A DNA stretch of 64,000 nucleotides from Prostheceraeus crozeri (Eukaryota; Platyhelminthes; Polycladida; Euryleptidae): assembly GCA_907163375.1 (NCBI GenBank), contig CAJQUW010014300.1, positions 248,001 through 312,000 of the forward strand, written 5' to 3'. The translations under genes were made by a program, and so were the position numbers. Positions 62,319 through 64,000 of the stretch are shown piece after piece (position 1 is the first letter of the stretch; every line of letters begins with the position of its first letter). The notes under the pieces are model-generated. The model saw nothing but the letters and a program-made list of their open reading frames with translations. It searched no databases and was not told where the DNA came from.

Positions 62319-64000
62319 CATCGCACATCTTCGTTTACACTTAGTAGAAGATTCTGATTCTAATATTAGACTTACCGATTCGAATTGTAGAGAAGAAGGA
62401 ACATTCAGGTTGAGTATTTTAATTCTACTCAGAATAATAATAAGCAATAAAGTACATGGAAATGCACACCTCTACAATGATGTGTAATTCATTCTAAAAA
62501 GTTCAAGAGTTTCTTAAAATTTAGAACTTTATTGACATGCTTATAGGGTCAATGTTGCTCCTCTTTGGTTATGCAGTAGTGAGATAAAGCCTCAATTTCT
62601 AGGAATGCGCTCGGCATGACTGGCGTTTATTTGAATTCCTCAACTTTTTATCACGCGTGGGTATTAAATGCACATCTTTCCACCAAATCAAGATATCAAC
62701 ATTGGGAGTGTCAATTTTCATACTAACAAAGCGGGCCAACTCATAGGATCACTAGCCCGGATCTCCTCAACCCCGCTTTCATCATCATTCGATGTAGACG
62801 ATAGTTTGCCGTTTTTTTCTTTTTGAGTGCCAGTTTCCCCTTTTTTAAGCGAAGCAGGGCTCTCGAAAATTATTTTCTGTTATACTTAGCCAGCCATTTT
62901 CTTTGTCAGCAACTTGAATCTTTGCTGCTTTAGATGTCCTAAATATTTTTCCGTGAAGCGCACGCTAGGCACGTATGAATTATTAGTCTTGCAATTTAAT
63001 CCTTATTAATATGGGACCTCATTTACGGTATATTGATACCTAGCATATTTGATAGCTTGGTGATGGTTCACTTCGTCGACAGGTGGATGATATTCGCTCA
63101 AGAGTACAATGCATCCATAGATAATTAAAGACATAAATTAACTCAATAATTCATCGATATCAAGCTATGTTGTCTTTGAGCTTTATCAGGGACTCCAAAG
63201 TCTTCTGACTATGGACATGGACATTGATGAAATGACCTTGTCGACGAAATGACCCTGTCGACGAAAAGACCTATCGATGAAATATCGATGACCCATCGAT
63301 GAATTAATTAAACTTATTTCATTATTTTTAACTTATTCATTGCATTTTCTTACACTGTAATTATATTCCGTTTCAAGAATGGGCTGCAGCTATCGAATCT
63401 AAAAGGGCACTTTTTGTTGCATGAAGGGTTCATTTCGTATCTACAAGGAAGATTTCCTATTTCGATTGTTGGGCCTAAAAGGGTTGTATAGAATTTGCGA
63501 AAAATTTTAGGAGAATTCTTTATGTAGTGAGGAATTTTTTTAATTTACCTCATGAATCGCATCGGGCATCTTGTGATCCCGCTGAACTATACCCATGGGG
63601 AGCAAATGAAAACAATTTTGTGTAATTAAAGCAAAGAGAAGATATTTTATGTCAACATGATTGACACGTACAGCCTTCTGTGTGATTGATATGCTTTCTT
63701 TAATCCTTCTGTTTTCATCCCCAATCAATTATGCTATCAGAAAATAGTAAAATTATATATGACATTGTCCGTCTGACCTCATCCATTTATGCAGTTTTTT
63801 TTTATCCTGACAATTTGATAAATTATCTAAACAATTTTTCATCCTAAAGTAAAACAACAAGAGATCTTTCGATGATTTTCAAGATTGTGTGTGTACATTT
63901 TGCAGAATCGAATGGGGAAAATCTTTAAGTATATGATAAATGCCTCGATAGAGGATTTAAATGGTCAGAATGTCCGAGTGGCGAAGCCACGAGGATATTT
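62319..64000. other. Intergenic; short degenerate tandem repeat
   Basis: At 63225-63305 there are several degenerate copies of a unit like GACCTTGTCGACGAAAT, drifting to GACCTATCGATGAAAT. A small perfect hairpin, GTGGC GAA GCCAC, lies at about 63979-63991. No gene or transposon is recognised. Confidence 0.4.

Overview
This window looks like AT-rich nuclear DNA from an animal, most likely an invertebrate, though I cannot name the species. The evidence is Penelope-like elements (PLEs) with GIY-YIG domains, CR1/Jockey-type LINEs, and hAT, Tc1/mariner, piggyBac and Chapaev-like DNA transposons, plus a spliceosomal GT-AG intron inside a transposase gene and many (TA)n tracts. There is no operon, rRNA, CRISPR array or bacterial signature. 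I see no confident host gene; the best candidate is one possible terminal exon at 55116-55313. Nearly everything recognisable is mobile DNA, much of it nested.

Layout. 1-11750: LINE scraps (2.1-3.6 kb), a tRNA-like/hammerhead palindrome (4.34-4.55 kb), a MITE (8.2 kb) and a weak hAT remnant. 11754-17861: a near full-length LINE on the minus strand, flanked by a 66-bp target duplication and split by a 2157-bp hAT element with a perfect 8-bp duplication. 17844-23400: a foldback element, then a mosaic of PLE pieces including a ~2.7 kb head-to-head PLE pair. 23495-29258: two inverted-repeat elements, one arm of which carries a mariner with an intact transposase. 29260-34275: PLE fragments and a large foldback containing a second, dead mariner and a non-coding PLE-derived palindrome. 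35095-41590: four PLEs. 44853-52016: three elements with CACGGTG-like ends and 4-bp duplications, two of them nested, carrying a RAG1/Chapaev-like transposase pseudogene. 52021-54145 and 61030-62318: two 5'-truncated LINEs. 55637-58563: a piggyBac relic with an intact DDE transposon inside it. 60145-60555: a nearly perfect 196-bp hairpin.

The main discovery is a set of hammerhead-ribozyme motifs. Most of those tied to coding sequence lie in sense orientation about 75-210 nt downstream of a PLE GIY-YIG reading frame; others sit at the ends of PLE-derived palindromes. One PLE family has a canonical core with copy-to-copy covariation in the stems. Several other families replace the core C3-G8 pair with U-A or A-U while keeping U4, G5, A6, the GAAA box and the cleavage dinucleotide. 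Their stem III is only a self-complementary 6-mer (ACCGGU, ACGCGU, ACAUGU, AGCGCU), which fits dimer-type cleavage. The PLEs share an architecture of a minus-strand copy abutting an inverted truncated copy, with a ribozyme at each outer end beside (TA)n tracts. All functional statements are inferences from reading the sequence; no alignment, folding or database search was run.
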